Source: Aliiglaciecola sp041538045
Lineage (GTDB): Bacteria; Pseudomonadota; Gammaproteobacteria; Enterobacterales; Alteromonadaceae
Reading direction: 5' to 3'
Length of the DNA stretch: 64,000 nucleotides
Assembly: GCF_041538045.1 (NCBI RefSeq)
Contig: NZ_JBGOSE010000005.1
Coordinates: forward strand, 248,001 to 312,000
Shown here: positions 1-8,772 of the stretch, one piece after another
How the letters are laid out: each line of letters opens with the position of its first letter
How positions within the stretch are numbered: position 1 is the stretch's first letter
Made by a program: the position numbers and the translations under genes
Notes under the pieces: generated by a model
The model's input: the letters and a program-made list of their open reading frames with translations, nothing else
What the model was told of the DNA's origin: nothing
Database searches by the model: none

Positions 1-198
1 ACGCATTCGAGCATGCATTCAATGCAAGATTGCTGCAACAAAACCTGTGATTGCGAACACGGCACTGCTTTTTCAGCAGCGTTGTTTGTGGCCAATCCAT
101 TTCCCGATACAATGATCAATCATACCGATGTTATCGCCGAGCAATACAACGCCCTCGACGCCCACACATCCAATTTAATCAAACCCCCGATTATTTAA
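1..198 (+). CDS. C-terminal part of a Cys-rich small protein, 5' truncated by the window
   Basis: The frame is open from base 1 to the TAA at 196-198, so the visible 65 codons are the end of a longer gene or contain its start at 13 or 22. The visible part has clustered cysteines (DCCNKTCDCEHG) followed by a hydrophobic-leaning segment and a polar tail. Small proteins with CC...C.C motifs are often found just upstream of cus/cop operons, and a cusCBA operon starts 457 bp downstream on the same strand. A periplasmic or membrane metal-response protein is an inference from this context; no named family was recognised with certainty. Confidence 0.5.
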   Translation, partial: THSSMHSMQDCCNKTCDCEHGTAFSAALFVANPFPDTMINHTDVIAEQYNALDAHTSNLIKPPII

Positions 199-238
199 AC
201 CCTCCCAAAATAGATCCGCCTTTTTTCCGTATGCCCAT

Positions 239-606
239 GTAGCATGGCCTTTAGGCCATGGATGTTTGAGACAAACCGCCATGGTTTTCGCGGGGCTAAA
301 GCACCCATTTGTAGCATGGCCTTTAGGCCATGGATGTTTGAGACAAACCACCATGGTTTTCGCGGGGCTAAACCACCCGTTTGTAACATGGCCTTTAGGC
401 CATGGATGTTTGATATAAACCACCGTGGTTTTCGCGGGGTTAAATCACCCATTTGTAGCATGGTCTTTAGGCCATGGATGTTTGAGACAAACCACCGTGG
501 TTTTCGCGGGGCTAAAGCGCCCGCCTACATGCTGGATATGTTGATAAACCTTGCGGGGCTAAAGCACCCGTCTACATGGGATGTATCAATTGATTGTGCG
601 GGTTAA
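239..606. repeat. REP/BIME array A, 72-bp tandem units
   Basis: Four direct units begin at 239, 311, 383 and 455, exactly 72 bp apart. Each starts with GTAG (GTAA in the third), followed by the palindrome CATGGCCTTTAGGCCATG (CATGGTCTTTAGGCCATG in the fourth), a spacer of about 28 bp, and an inverted partner close to GCGGGGCTAAAGCACCCGC. A degenerate partner-only tail runs from about 530 to 606. GTAG plus palindrome in head-to-head pairs is the known form of REP elements organised as BIMEs. The array fills the gap between the Cys-rich gene and cusC. Open frames across it on both strands only translate the repeat. Confidence 0.85.
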
Positions 607-655
607 ATCAATCGCCCATTGTTCTTTGGAATTATATTATTAATAGAGTTTTGAC

Positions 656-2035
656 ATGTTTAAGCTTAACTATTTAACCCTTATTTTCTTCGCAGCTGTG
701 TTTGCGTTCTTGTTTCCTGCGGCTCAGGCAAACGTTGATGTGGCCAAACGGCAATTAACCTTGCAAGACGCGGTGCAATTGGCCATCGACAATGATCCTT
801 GGCTAAAGGGCAATCAATTACAAGGACAGGCTTTGTCATCGCAAAGCATGGCGGCTGATACCTTGCCTGATCCGGTTTTATCCATGGGTGTGCTTAATTT
901 GCCAACCAATGGGTTTGCTTTCGATCAAGAAGCCATGACGCAGCTTAAGGTAGGCATTGCTCAACAATTCCCTCGTGGTGACAGTCTTGCTATTCGTAAA
1001 CGCCAACTTGAGCAGCTTGCAGCTAAACATCCGTTTATGGCGCAAGATCGCAGTGCACAAATTGCAGTTACTGTCTCTCAGCTATGGCTCGATGGTTATG
1101 CTGCCCAACAGCAAATTCTGTTATTACAACAGGAAAGCCCGTTATTCGAGCAGTTGGCACAAACGGTAGAGTCACAATACGCCTCGGGGCAGCGTCGTAC
1201 TCGTCAAGAAGATGTGGTGCGAGCCAACCTTGAACTAGCCCGCCTACAAGACCGCTTAACCCAATTACAAAGTGATAAAGAGACAGCCATGGCGGCTTTG
1301 TCGCAATGGATCGCCAAAGAAGGCGTGGATGACAGTTTTATTGACGACGCAGATTTTGCATTGGGCCAAGGAGATGAAAACCTGTTTTCTAAGGTGGCTT
1401 TGGCCGAACAGGGGATTTTTAACCGCCAATATTATGGTCAGATACTCGCCAACCATCCCGCAGTGCTGGCATTAAATCAGACCATTTTAGCAGGGCAGGT
1501 GGGTGTTGAGCTTGAACAACAAAAGTACCAACCTCAATGGGGAGTGAACGCCAGTTATGCCATGCGCGCCGACGATCAGGCTGGGCAAAGCCGTGCAGAT
1601 TTCTTTTCAATTGGCGTATCAGTGAACTTGCCTTTGTTCAATCATCAACGCCAAGACAAATCCGTTCAGGCAGCAAAGTACCAAGCAGAATCCTTGATAA
1701 CAGAAAAACGTTTGTTGCTGCGCAATATGTTGTCACAACTTGAATTGTTGATGAGTCAGCGCTTGCGTCTCGAAGACAGATTAGCGAATTACGACACCTC
1801 TATTTTACCCAAAATGCACGAGCAAGCTGAAGCAGAACTTACCGCTTACACCTCTAATAGAGGCGATTTTGGGGAAGTGATGCGCGCCAGAATTAGCGAA
1901 TTAAATAGTCGTTTAGAACGAGTTTCAATTTCCAGCAAACAACAAAAAGTAAATGCTCACTTACAATATTTCTTTGTGCAGGCAGACCTTAGTGATAGCC
2001 AGTTTTCAAAACTGGCTTTAGGAGAACAGCAATGA
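656..2035 (+). CDS. cusC: CusC/TolC-family outer membrane efflux protein
   Basis: A 459-residue outer membrane factor. A signal peptide (about residues 1-25, hydrophobic core then AQAN) is followed by the paired coiled-coil repeats typical of the TolC/CzcC family (TLQDAVQLAIDNDP near residue 35 and a second LALNQTI repeat near 265). No lipobox cysteine is seen, unlike E. coli CusC. It should form the trimeric outer membrane channel of a tripartite metal pump. It overlaps the adaptor gene by 4 bp (ATGA), so the operon is cusCBA. Its start lies 50 bp after REP array A, and the ribosome site (AGAG) is weak. The assignment to CusC rather than CzcC rests on the copper-type pump downstream. Confidence 0.88.
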   Translation: MFKLNYLTLIFFAAVFAFLFPAAQANVDVAKRQLTLQDAVQLAIDNDPWLKGNQLQGQALSSQSMAADTLPDPVLSMGVLNLPTNGFAFDQEAMTQLKVGIAQQFPRGDSLAIRKRQLEQLAAKHPFMAQDRSAQIAVTVSQLWLDGYAAQQQILLLQQESPLFEQLAQTVESQYASGQRRTRQEDVVRANLELARLQDRLTQLQSDKETAMAALSQWIAKEGVDDSFIDDADFALGQGDENLFSKVALAEQGIFNRQYYGQILANHPAVLALNQTILAGQVGVELEQQKYQPQWGVNASYAMRADDQAGQSRADFFSIGVSVNLPLFNHQRQDKSVQAAKYQAESLITEKRLLLRNMLSQLELLMSQRLRLEDRLANYDTSILPKMHEQAEAELTAYTSNRGDFGEVMRARISELNSRLERVSISSKQQKVNAHLQYFFVQADLSDSQFSKLALGEQQ

Positions 2036-3750
2036 GTCAAAGCAATAATCAACCTGCAAACCACAATACCAAACTAAAACCAGTGCTTTGGCTGGTTGCC
2101 GGTTTACTCGTGGGAACAGCTGCAACCAGTGTGTATTTCAACGCAGCTAATCAGCATGGTCATTCTCAAGCAAGTCATTCAGGCGCTGAACAATCCAATA
2201 AGGGGATCTCTAATCAAGATGAACCCCTTTATTGGGTGGCCCCCATGGACCCCAATTTTAAACGAGATCAGCCGGGTAAATCTCCCATGGGCATGGATTT
2301 GGTGCCTGTTTATGCTGATAACGGCGCAAGTAACAATGATAGTCCAGGTACGGTTTATATTGCCCCCAATATTGTCAATAATTTGGGGGTGCGCACTGCC
2401 AAAGTCACCAAAAGCCAAATGCATGTGCCAATTCACACGGTTGGATACGTTGGATATAACGAAGATAACTTGGTGCATATTCATGCCCGTGCCCAAGGTT
2501 GGGTAGACAAACTTTATGTTACCGCCTCTGGTGAGCCGGTGGAAAAAGATCAGCCTTTGTACGCACTTTATTCCCCAGAGCTAGTCAATGCCCAAGAAGA
2601 ATACCTTCTAGCGGTAAATCGAGGAAACAAGGTATTAATCAACGCGGCATTAGCGCGTTTAGTCGCTTTGCAAATGCCGAAACAAGCGGTAGACACCCTA
2701 AAGCGAACACAGAAAGTACTGCAAACCGTTGAATTTCGGTCACCCCAAGCAGGAGTGGTGGATAACTTAAATATTCGCGAAGGTTTTTATGTGAATCCAG
2801 AGCGGACGTTAATGTCCATAGCGTCACTTAAAGATGTGTGGGTGGAAACCGAGGTGTTTGAGCGGCTCTCGCCTCAAGTGGAAGTGGGTTTGCCTGTTAC
2901 CATGAGTTTGGACTATCTTCCTGGTGAAAGCTGGCAAGGAGTTGTGGACTATATTTACCCTACCTTGAACGCACAAACGCGTACCCTGCGTGCGCGACTT
3001 AGATTTAGCAATAGCCAACAAAAACTTAAACCAAACATGTTCGCCCAAGTGGTGATCCACAGCAAAGCTAGTGAAAACACCTTGTGGGTTCCGAGTGAAG
3101 CGGTGATCCGTACCCGCGAGCAAAACCGCGTAGTAATGGCCTTAGGCGATGGCCAATTCAAATCCGTAGCCGTCACATTGGGCACAGTCGTTAATGGACA
3201 GGCACAAATCCTAGATGGATTAGAACAGGGAGATAACATCGTCACCTCGGCGCAGTTTTTACTGGACTCAGAAAGCAGTATCAACTCCGACTTCTCGCGC
3301 ATGACCGCACTTCCAAATAAACAAGACACCCATGTAAACCATATCAATGCCGGTGGTATGGATCACAACATGGACACCCATGATATGCCGGGCATGGATA
3401 GTCACGGAGCAAATAATCAATACAGCCATGCAAGCGCCTCGAATATGGCTTTAGAGTCTGATGGGAAGTCGTTCACTGTAATGGGAGGTGTTAAGGCGGT
3501 TTTGTCTGACTCTCGGCAGTTAACAGTGAGCAATGAAGACTTTGATAAGTGGCGGAAGGGTCGCTCAACCATAGATTTTATGGTTGCTGAGGATGTTGAT
3601 ATCAGTGATGTTCATGTTGGCTCGCAAATTCATTTCACCTTTGTCATCCATGCTGGACACTTTATGATCACAGACTTGATGATCCATCCGCAGATGGGGG
3701 ACAAGGACTCTGACGACGCTGAAATGCCTCAGGGGATGCATCATGATTGA
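2032..3750 (+). CDS. cusB: CusB-like periplasmic adaptor with metal-binding domain and C-terminal CusF-like domain
   Basis: A 572-residue membrane-fusion protein of a heavy-metal RND pump. In order: an N-terminal membrane anchor (about 17-36); a heavy-metal-binding domain (about 65-95, YWVAPMDPNF then SPMGMDLVPVY); the barrel-sandwich/hairpin adaptor core (about 105-410); a Met/His-rich linker (about 425-470, with repeated M, H and D); and a CusF-like OB domain (about 485-560). In the CusF-like part the tryptophan is kept (KWRKG), but the Met pair of the W-x-x-M-x-M copper site is not seen, so metal binding there may be altered. It overlaps cusC by 4 bp and cusA by 8 bp, which implies translational coupling. 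It probably hands Cu(I)/Ag(I) to CusA. Confidence 0.88.
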   Translation: MSQSNNQPANHNTKLKPVLWLVAGLLVGTAATSVYFNAANQHGHSQASHSGAEQSNKGISNQDEPLYWVAPMDPNFKRDQPGKSPMGMDLVPVYADNGASNNDSPGTVYIAPNIVNNLGVRTAKVTKSQMHVPIHTVGYVGYNEDNLVHIHARAQGWVDKLYVTASGEPVEKDQPLYALYSPELVNAQEEYLLAVNRGNKVLINAALARLVALQMPKQAVDTLKRTQKVLQTVEFRSPQAGVVDNLNIREGFYVNPERTLMSIASLKDVWVETEVFERLSPQVEVGLPVTMSLDYLPGESWQGVVDYIYPTLNAQTRTLRARLRFSNSQQKLKPNMFAQVVIHSKASENTLWVPSEAVIRTREQNRVVMALGDGQFKSVAVTLGTVVNGQAQILDGLEQGDNIVTSAQFLLDSESSINSDFSRMTALPNKQDTHVNHINAGGMDHNMDTHDMPGMDSHGANNQYSHASASNMALESDGKSFTVMGGVKAVLSDSRQLTVSNEDFDKWRKGRSTIDFMVAEDVDISDVHVGSQIHFTFVIHAGHFMITDLMIHPQMGDKDSDDAEMPQGMHHD

Positions 3751-6700
3751 GAAGTTAATTCATTGGTCCATTGATAATCGATTTCTGGTGCTGTTATGCA
3801 CCTTGCTGATGGTTGGAGTGGGTGTCTACAGCGTAAAAAATACACCCGTGGATGCAATCCCCGATTTGTCTGACGTGCAGGTCATCATCAAAACCAGTTA
3901 TCCAGGACAGTCACCTCAGGTGGTGGAAGATCAAGTGACTTATCCCATCACAACGGCCATGTTGTCTGTTCCTGGTGCGCAAACGGTGCGTGGCTTTTCG
4001 TTTTTTGGTGACTCTTATGTGTATGTGATTTTTGATGACAAAACTGATCTTTATTGGGCTCGAAGCCGAGTTTTGGAGTATTTGTCACAAGTTTCCGCGC
4101 GATTACCTGAGTCTGCCGAGCCGCAACTAGGGCCTGATGCCACAGGTGTGGGTTGGGTGTTTATGTATGCTCTAACAGATAAAAGCGGCCAGCACGACAT
4201 TAGCCAATTACGTTCGTTGCAGGACTGGTTTTTAAAATTCGAGCTGCAAACGGTGCCGGGCATTGCTGAAATTGCCACTGTCGGCGGTATGGTCAAGCAA
4301 TATCAGGTCACTATTGACCCCGATAAGTTGCGGGCCTACAACATTCCCCTTAGCCATATTCAAACTGCCATCCGCCAAGGCAATCAGGAGGTGGGTGCCT
4401 CGGTAATTGAAATGGCAGAAGCGGAATATATGGTGACAGCCAAAGGCTACTTAACCGGAATTGCTGATTTGCAATCTATTCCCCTAGGGTTGAACGCCAA
4501 AGGCACGGCGTTGCAATTGCGCGACGTGGCCGATATTCGTTTGGGCCCGCAAATGCGCCGCGGCATTGCCGAGTTAAATGGACAAGGTGAAGTGGTTGGC
4601 GGTGTTGCTGTGATGCGCTTTGGTGAAAACGCACAAAAAACCATTGATGCACTTAAAGCTAAATTACAAAGTCTGCAAGGTAGTTTGCCCGATGGGGTTG
4701 AAGTGGTAACCGTTTACGATAGGTCGGAATTGATAACCCGAGCGGTAGATAATTTATGGAATAAATTAGCGCAAGAGTTAATCATAGTGGCTCTGGTATG
4801 CGCGCTCTTCTTATTTCATTTGCGCTCTGCAATAGTGGCGGTAGTGAGCTTGCCCATGGGCATTTTGATTGCCTTTGCGGTGATGTATTGGCAAGGCATT
4901 AACGCCAACATTATGTCTTTGGGAGGAATTGCCATTGCCATAGGAGCCATGACCGATGGCGCTATTGTGATGTTGGAAAACTTGCATAAGCACATGGAAA
5001 AAACGCCCTTAACTGAGCAGAACCGTTGGCAAGTTGTGGCTAAAGCGGCGTCTGAGGTGGGGCCTCCGTTATTTTTCAGTTTGTTGATCATCACCGTGAG
5101 CTTTTTGCCGGTGTTTATTCTAGAAGCGCAAGAAGGACGAATGTTTGCTCCTTTGGCCTATACAAAAACCTACGCCATGGCCGCTTCGGCGGGGTTAGCT
5201 GTCACCCTCATTCCGGTATTAATGGGGTATTTAGTGCGGGGAAAAGTGCTCAGTGAAGCGAAAAATCCACTCAATAGGCTACTGATCGCCGCTTATACGC
5301 CGGCACTTAAACTGGTTCTGAGGTTCCCCAAACTCACTCTACTGGCAGCCATTTTGGTGGCTTTGGTTGGCTTTTATCCACTGAGCAAAATTGGTAGTGA
5401 ATTTATTCCGCCTTTTGATGAAGGGGATCTAATGTATATGCCTACCACTTATGCCGGGCTATCCATTGGCAAAGCCCGCGAGGTATTGCAACAGACCGAT
5501 AAGTTAATTGCCACTATCCCTGAGGTGAAAAGCGTGTTTGGCAAAATAGGCCGCGCTGAAACCGCCACAGATCCCGCCCCTTTGACCATGATTGAAACCG
5601 TGATCCAATTAAAACCACGTTCCCAGTGGCGTGCAGGGTTAACCACTGATGACTTGCGCAAAGAACTCGATGAAGTGGTGCAATTGCCAGGATTAACTAA
5701 TGCTTGGGTCATGCCCATTCAAACTCGCATTGATATGTTGGCAACGGGCATTAAAACCCCTGTGGGAATTAAAATTGCTGGAGCAGATATTAATGTCATC
5801 CAACGAATAGGCCAGGATCTAGAAAAGCTGCTGTCTAAGATGGATGGCACAGCCTCGGTTTATGCCGAAAGGGTGGCTGGTGGACGTTACATCAAAGTAG
5901 ATATCGACCGAGAAAAATCAGCCCGTTACGGTCTAAATATCAGTGATGTGCAACAAGTTGTCGCCACCGCCATTGGTGGTAGGAATATCACGCAAACGGT
6001 GGAGGGGCTAGAGCGGTATCCAGTGAATGTGCGGTATCCACAGTTTTATCGAGACTCCCCAGAAGCCTTGCAACTGCTTCCTATTGTCACTCCCAATGGG
6101 CAGCGCATAGCACTTGCGGATGTGGCCAATGTGTATATTGAAGATGGACCGCCGGGGATTAAGAGTGAAAACGCGCGGATCAACGGTTGGACTTACATTG
6201 ATATTGAAAACATTGATGTGGGTAGCTACGTGGAAAATGCCAAAGCGCTGGTGGCGCAAAACCTAGACTTACCCAGTGGTTACAGTCTGCAATGGGCTGG
6301 ACAATACGAATACATGCAGCGAGCTTCTGAAAAGCTCAGTTATGTAGTGCCATTAACCTTGGCGATTATTGTGCTGTTACTGTACCTAAACTTCCGAAAT
6401 ATTACCGAGGTGATGATCATTATGGGCACCTTGCCATTGGCATTAATCGGCGGAGTTTGGTTGTTATATATTGAAGGCTTTAATTTATCGGTAGCCGTGG
6501 GTGTGGGTTTTATCGCCTTAGCGGGAGTGGCGGTGGAAATAGGCGTGATTATGCTTGTTTATCTCAACCAAGCCTTCCAAGACTTATTGGACAGGCATGT
6601 TAAGGTCGATACAAACCAGAGTTTAGACAGCCATGATGAAAAGCCATCGGCAAGTTCTTCAACCATTAGTAACCAAGCGTTAATGGAGTCGGTTTTAGAC

Positions 6701-6913
6701 GGTGCCGGGAAACGGGTAAGGCCGGTGGTTATGACAGTAGCGACAGTGATGATAGGGTTGTTGCCAGTAATGTATGGCACAGGCACGGGTTCAGAAGTCA
6801 TGAGCCGTATCGCCGCCCCCATGGTAGGTGGCATGGCAAGTGCGTTGTTATTGTCATTGTTAGTCGTGCCAGTGGTGTTCTATTTATGGCGAAAACACCA
6901 ATTAAAACTGTAG
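3743..6913 (+). CDS. cusA: CusA-type Cu(I)/Ag(I) efflux RND pump
   Basis: A 1056-residue inner membrane RND transporter of the heavy-metal-efflux group. Two repeats of one plus five transmembrane segments flank large periplasmic loops. The transmembrane proton-relay motif is GAMTDGAIVMLEN (about 401-413). The three methionines that form the CusA copper relay are all present in their family contexts: LMYMPTT (M566), PLTMIET (M616) and RIDMLAT (M665), which supports Cu(I)/Ag(I) over Zn/Co. Length matches the family (about 1040-1050). The stop codon TAG (6911-6913) is the TAG of the first REP element of array B, so the gene ends exactly at the repeat boundary with a natural-looking C-terminus. 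Confidence 0.92.
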   Translation: MIEKLIHWSIDNRFLVLLCTLLMVGVGVYSVKNTPVDAIPDLSDVQVIIKTSYPGQSPQVVEDQVTYPITTAMLSVPGAQTVRGFSFFGDSYVYVIFDDKTDLYWARSRVLEYLSQVSARLPESAEPQLGPDATGVGWVFMYALTDKSGQHDISQLRSLQDWFLKFELQTVPGIAEIATVGGMVKQYQVTIDPDKLRAYNIPLSHIQTAIRQGNQEVGASVIEMAEAEYMVTAKGYLTGIADLQSIPLGLNAKGTALQLRDVADIRLGPQMRRGIAELNGQGEVVGGVAVMRFGENAQKTIDALKAKLQSLQGSLPDGVEVVTVYDRSELITRAVDNLWNKLAQELIIVALVCALFLFHLRSAIVAVVSLPMGILIAFAVMYWQGINANIMSLGGIAIAIGAMTDGAIVMLENLHKHMEKTPLTEQNRWQVVAKAASEVGPPLFFSLLIITVSFLPVFILEAQEGRMFAPLAYTKTYAMAASAGLAVTLIPVLMGYLVRGKVLSEAKNPLNRLLIAAYTPALKLVLRFPKLTLLAAILVALVGFYPLSKIGSEFIPPFDEGDLMYMPTTYAGLSIGKAREVLQQTDKLIATIPEVKSVFGKIGRAETATDPAPLTMIETVIQLKPRSQWRAGLTTDDLRKELDEVVQLPGLTNAWVMPIQTRIDMLATGIKTPVGIKIAGADINVIQRIGQDLEKLLSKMDGTASVYAERVAGGRYIKVDIDREKSARYGLNISDVQQVVATAIGGRNITQTVEGLERYPVNVRYPQFYRDSPEALQLLPIVTPNGQRIALADVANVYIEDGPPGIKSENARINGWTYIDIENIDVGSYVENAKALVAQNLDLPSGYSLQWAGQYEYMQRASEKLSYVVPLTLAIIVLLLYLNFRNITEVMIIMGTLPLALIGGVWLLYIEGFNLSVAVGVGFIALAGVAVEIGVIMLVYLNQAFQDLLDRHVKVDTNQSLDSHDEKPSASSSTISNQALMESVLDGAGKRVRPVVMTVATVMIGLLPVMYGTGTGSEVMSRIAAPMVGGMASALLLSLLVVPVVFYLWRKHQLKL

Positions 6914-7178
6914 CACGGGCTTCAGCCCGTGAACCGCGGGGCTATGGAATTTAGGGCCATAATTTGCGGGGTTAAAACACCCGCCTACAGGTCTGGGTTG
7001 TAGCACGGGCTTCAGCCCGTGGAATGTCGGGGCCATGAATTGTGGGGTCATAATTTGCGGGGCTAAAGCACCCGCCTACAGATCTGGGTGTAGCACGGGC
7101 TTCAGCCCGTGGAATGTCGGGGCTATGAATTGTGGGGGCCATAATTTGCGGTGCCTGTAGCATGGCCTTTAGGCCATG
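6909..7178. repeat. REP/BIME array B, 90-bp units
   Basis: GTAG heads at 6910, 7000 and 7090 (90-bp period) each precede the palindrome CACGGGCTTCAGCCCGTG. The first two are paired with an inverted partner near GCGGGGCTAAAGCACCCGC-CTAC; the third partner is truncated. A fourth GTAG at 7157 precedes the other palindrome type, CATGGCCTTTAGGCCATG. The first head supplies the cusA stop codon. The stems are GC-rich and could stop transcription leaving cusA. The array occupies nearly the whole gap to the next gene. Confidence 0.85.
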
Positions 7179-7217
7179 GCTCCATTAAACGAAAAACCAA
7201 CGAATATCGGAGGAATA

Positions 7218-7949
7218 ATGAAAAAAACGGCAAAATTATATCGAATGGAAAGCTCGCAACATATTTGTCCTTTTGGATTGAAATCAAAAGACCTATTGCA
7301 AAGAAAAGGTTTCGAGGTTGAAGATCACAAACTGGCCTCACGTCAGGAAACCGATGAATTTAAAAACGCTCACGACGTAAAAACCACCCCCCAGACCTTC
7401 ATTGATGGCGAAAGGATCGGTGGATACGATGATTTAAGGGCATTTTTTGGTATGTCTAAACCTGGCCAACAGGGCAAAACTTACACGCCTGTCATCGCTA
7501 TATTTGCCGTGGCTGCACCTTTAGCCATAGCAATGGCTTATTCTTCGGCAATGGCCATTGTTTCAATACAGACATTAATGTTATTCGTTGCATTTTCAAT
7601 GGCGATTCTTGCGGTACAAAAGCTGCGGGATTTATACAGCTTCTCAAATTCCTTTATTACCTATGATTTGCTTGCCATGCGGGTTGTACCTTACGCCTAT
7701 GTGTATCCATTTTTAGAGGCATATGTTGGGATTGGGATGGTCGCGAACCTGCCGCCATTATTGATTGCGCCAATATCGTTGTTCATCGGTGGTATCGGAG
7801 CCGTTTCAGTTTACAAAGCTGTTTATATGGAGAAACGTGACCTCAAATGCGCCTGTGTTGGCGGTAAAAGTGATGTGCCATTGGGCGCGGTATCATTGAC
7901 CGAAAACCTATTCATGATCGCCTCCGGTTTGTGGATGTTAACCTTGTAG
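7218..7949 (+). CDS. glutaredoxin domain fused to a MauE/DoxX-like membrane domain
   Basis: A 243-residue protein. Residues 1-75 are a glutaredoxin-like thioredoxin fold (HICPFGLKSKDLL, then TTPQTFIDGERIGGYDDL). The usual CxxC is reduced to CPFG, so the domain has one thiol. Residues about 88-243 form four membrane segments like the MauE/DoxX superfamily, with a conserved C-A-C-V-G-G motif near 212 followed by VPLG. The start at 7218 is chosen because CGGAGGA lies 4 bases upstream; an earlier in-frame ATG at 7176 lies inside a REP palindrome and has no ribosome site. The product is probably a membrane redox protein linked to metal or thiol homeostasis. Its TAG stop (7947-7949) is the head of REP array C. 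Confidence 0.75.
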   Translation: MKKTAKLYRMESSQHICPFGLKSKDLLQRKGFEVEDHKLASRQETDEFKNAHDVKTTPQTFIDGERIGGYDDLRAFFGMSKPGQQGKTYTPVIAIFAVAAPLAIAMAYSSAMAIVSIQTLMLFVAFSMAILAVQKLRDLYSFSNSFITYDLLAMRVVPYAYVYPFLEAYVGIGMVANLPPLLIAPISLFIGGIGAVSVYKAVYMEKRDLKCACVGGKSDVPLGAVSLTENLFMIASGLWMLTL

Positions 7950-8062
7950 CATGGCCTTTAGGCCATGGAACGCGCGGACCTGTAGCACGGGCTTTAGCCC
8001 GTGGAAACGGATACGAAAACATACGCGGGGGTGTAGCATGGCCTTCAGGCCATGGATCGCGG
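7945..8062. repeat. REP array C
   Basis: Three GTAG heads at 7946, 7982 and 8032 precede, in turn, CATGGCCTTTAGGCCATG, CACGGGCTTTAGCCCGTG and CATGGCCTTCAGGCCATG. All are in the same orientation, and the inverted partner seen in the other arrays is reduced to short GCGGGG remnants. The first head provides the stop codon of the upstream glutaredoxin fusion gene. Both palindrome types occur side by side here, so they behave as one repeat family. Confidence 0.82.
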
Positions 8063-8080
8063 GGGGCCATGGAATTGCGT

Positions 8081-8110
8081 GGAAAAACAAAAAAGGGGCG
8101 ATTGCCCCTT
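8081..8110 (-). terminator. Rho-independent terminator of the PEP-CTERM gene
   Basis: Read leftward, AAGGGGC pairs with GCCCCTT across a 4-base loop and is followed by a T-rich run (TTTTTGTTTTT). It lies 25 bp past the stop codon of the gene ending at 8135. Confidence 0.8.
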
Positions 8111-8134
8111 GGTATTCGATGATTGTTTCGCGGT

Positions 8135-8704
8135 TTATTTTGTTTGTTGTTTGCGAGCTGCTAACAATCCAGCGATACCGAAAAACAATAAAAATAGCGC
8201 TGATGGCTCTGGAACTTGCTGTACTTCGGCAATGGCAACTTCTAGGTCGTAGGCGTAGTCTGTGAAAGTATCGAAGAAACCCTCGTTACCACCAACGGCA
8301 AGGGTGTATGAACCTGCTTCTAATACTAAACCCGTTAAGCTTCCGCCTAAACCAGGAATATAAGGGCTATTACCGTCTACAAAAACTAGGTTGTCGAAGA
8401 AGTCGCTGAAGTCGCTTTTATTTGAAAAAGGAATGGCGAAGTCATGGGCGATTGTGCCCTGGTATAAGCTTAAACCCATAGTGATCAATGAGTCAGTTGT
8501 AGCAGTGAAGGTCGATTGCGCAGCTACATCGAAAGTGATGAAATCAATTGCGTCACCAAAGGTATCTTCGTTTAACCAGCCGCTATCACCTACTACTGAG
8601 TCAGAAATTAAACCGTCAGTTGGAAGTGAAATAATTGAAGCTGAAGCTGATGCGCTGCATAACAATACAAGAGCCGTTAGCATTGGAGTTAATATACGTT
8701 TCAT
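8135..8704 (-). CDS. PEP-CTERM sorting-domain protein
   Basis: A 189-residue secreted protein. An N-terminal signal peptide (MKRILTPMLTALVLL, then A-rich) leads to a bacterial pre-peptidase-like beta domain. The C-terminus has the PEP-CTERM signal: VPEPSAL at about 164, a hydrophobic stretch, then a basic end (ARKQQTK). Such proteins are sorted and cleaved by an exosortase, which is not in this window. The start at 8704 is preceded by AGGAAA; a longer frame to 8755 would run into a hairpin and lose the signal peptide. It lies 68 bp downstream of phoX on the same strand, so it may be co-transcribed. It has few charged residues and is rich in Asp, Phe and Gly. Confidence 0.8.
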   Translation of the reverse strand: MKRILTPMLTALVLLCSASASASIISLPTDGLISDSVVGDSGWLNEDTFGDAIDFITFDVAAQSTFTATTDSLITMGLSLYQGTIAHDFAIPFSNKSDFSDFFDNLVFVDGNSPYIPGLGGSLTGLVLEAGSYTLAVGGNEGFFDTFTDYAYDLEVAIAEVQQVPEPSALFLLFFGIAGLLAARKQQTK

Positions 8705-8725
8705 AGTCTTTCCTATAGTGAATAA

Positions 8726-8753
8726 GGCACCTGGGAAAGCTTTCCTAGGTGCC
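8726..8753 (-). terminator. hairpin between phoX and the PEP-CTERM gene
   Basis: GGCACCTAGGAAAG pairs with CTTTCCCAGGTGCC (one mismatch) directly after the phoX stop. There is no T-run, so it may act as an RNA-stability or attenuating stem rather than a full terminator. Confidence 0.5.
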
Positions 8754-8772
8754 ACTTGTTGTTATATTTAGA

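Noticed and set aside
175..606. Open frames on both strands of array A with repeated GLKAM, PRKPW or FRPWMF peptides
   Set aside because: They are translations of the 72-bp repeat; they lack ribosome sites and overlap one another on both strands.
7176..7217. Upstream ATG start for the glutaredoxin fusion
   Set aside because: It lies inside a REP palindrome and has no ribosome site, while GGAGG sits just before the ATG at 7218.
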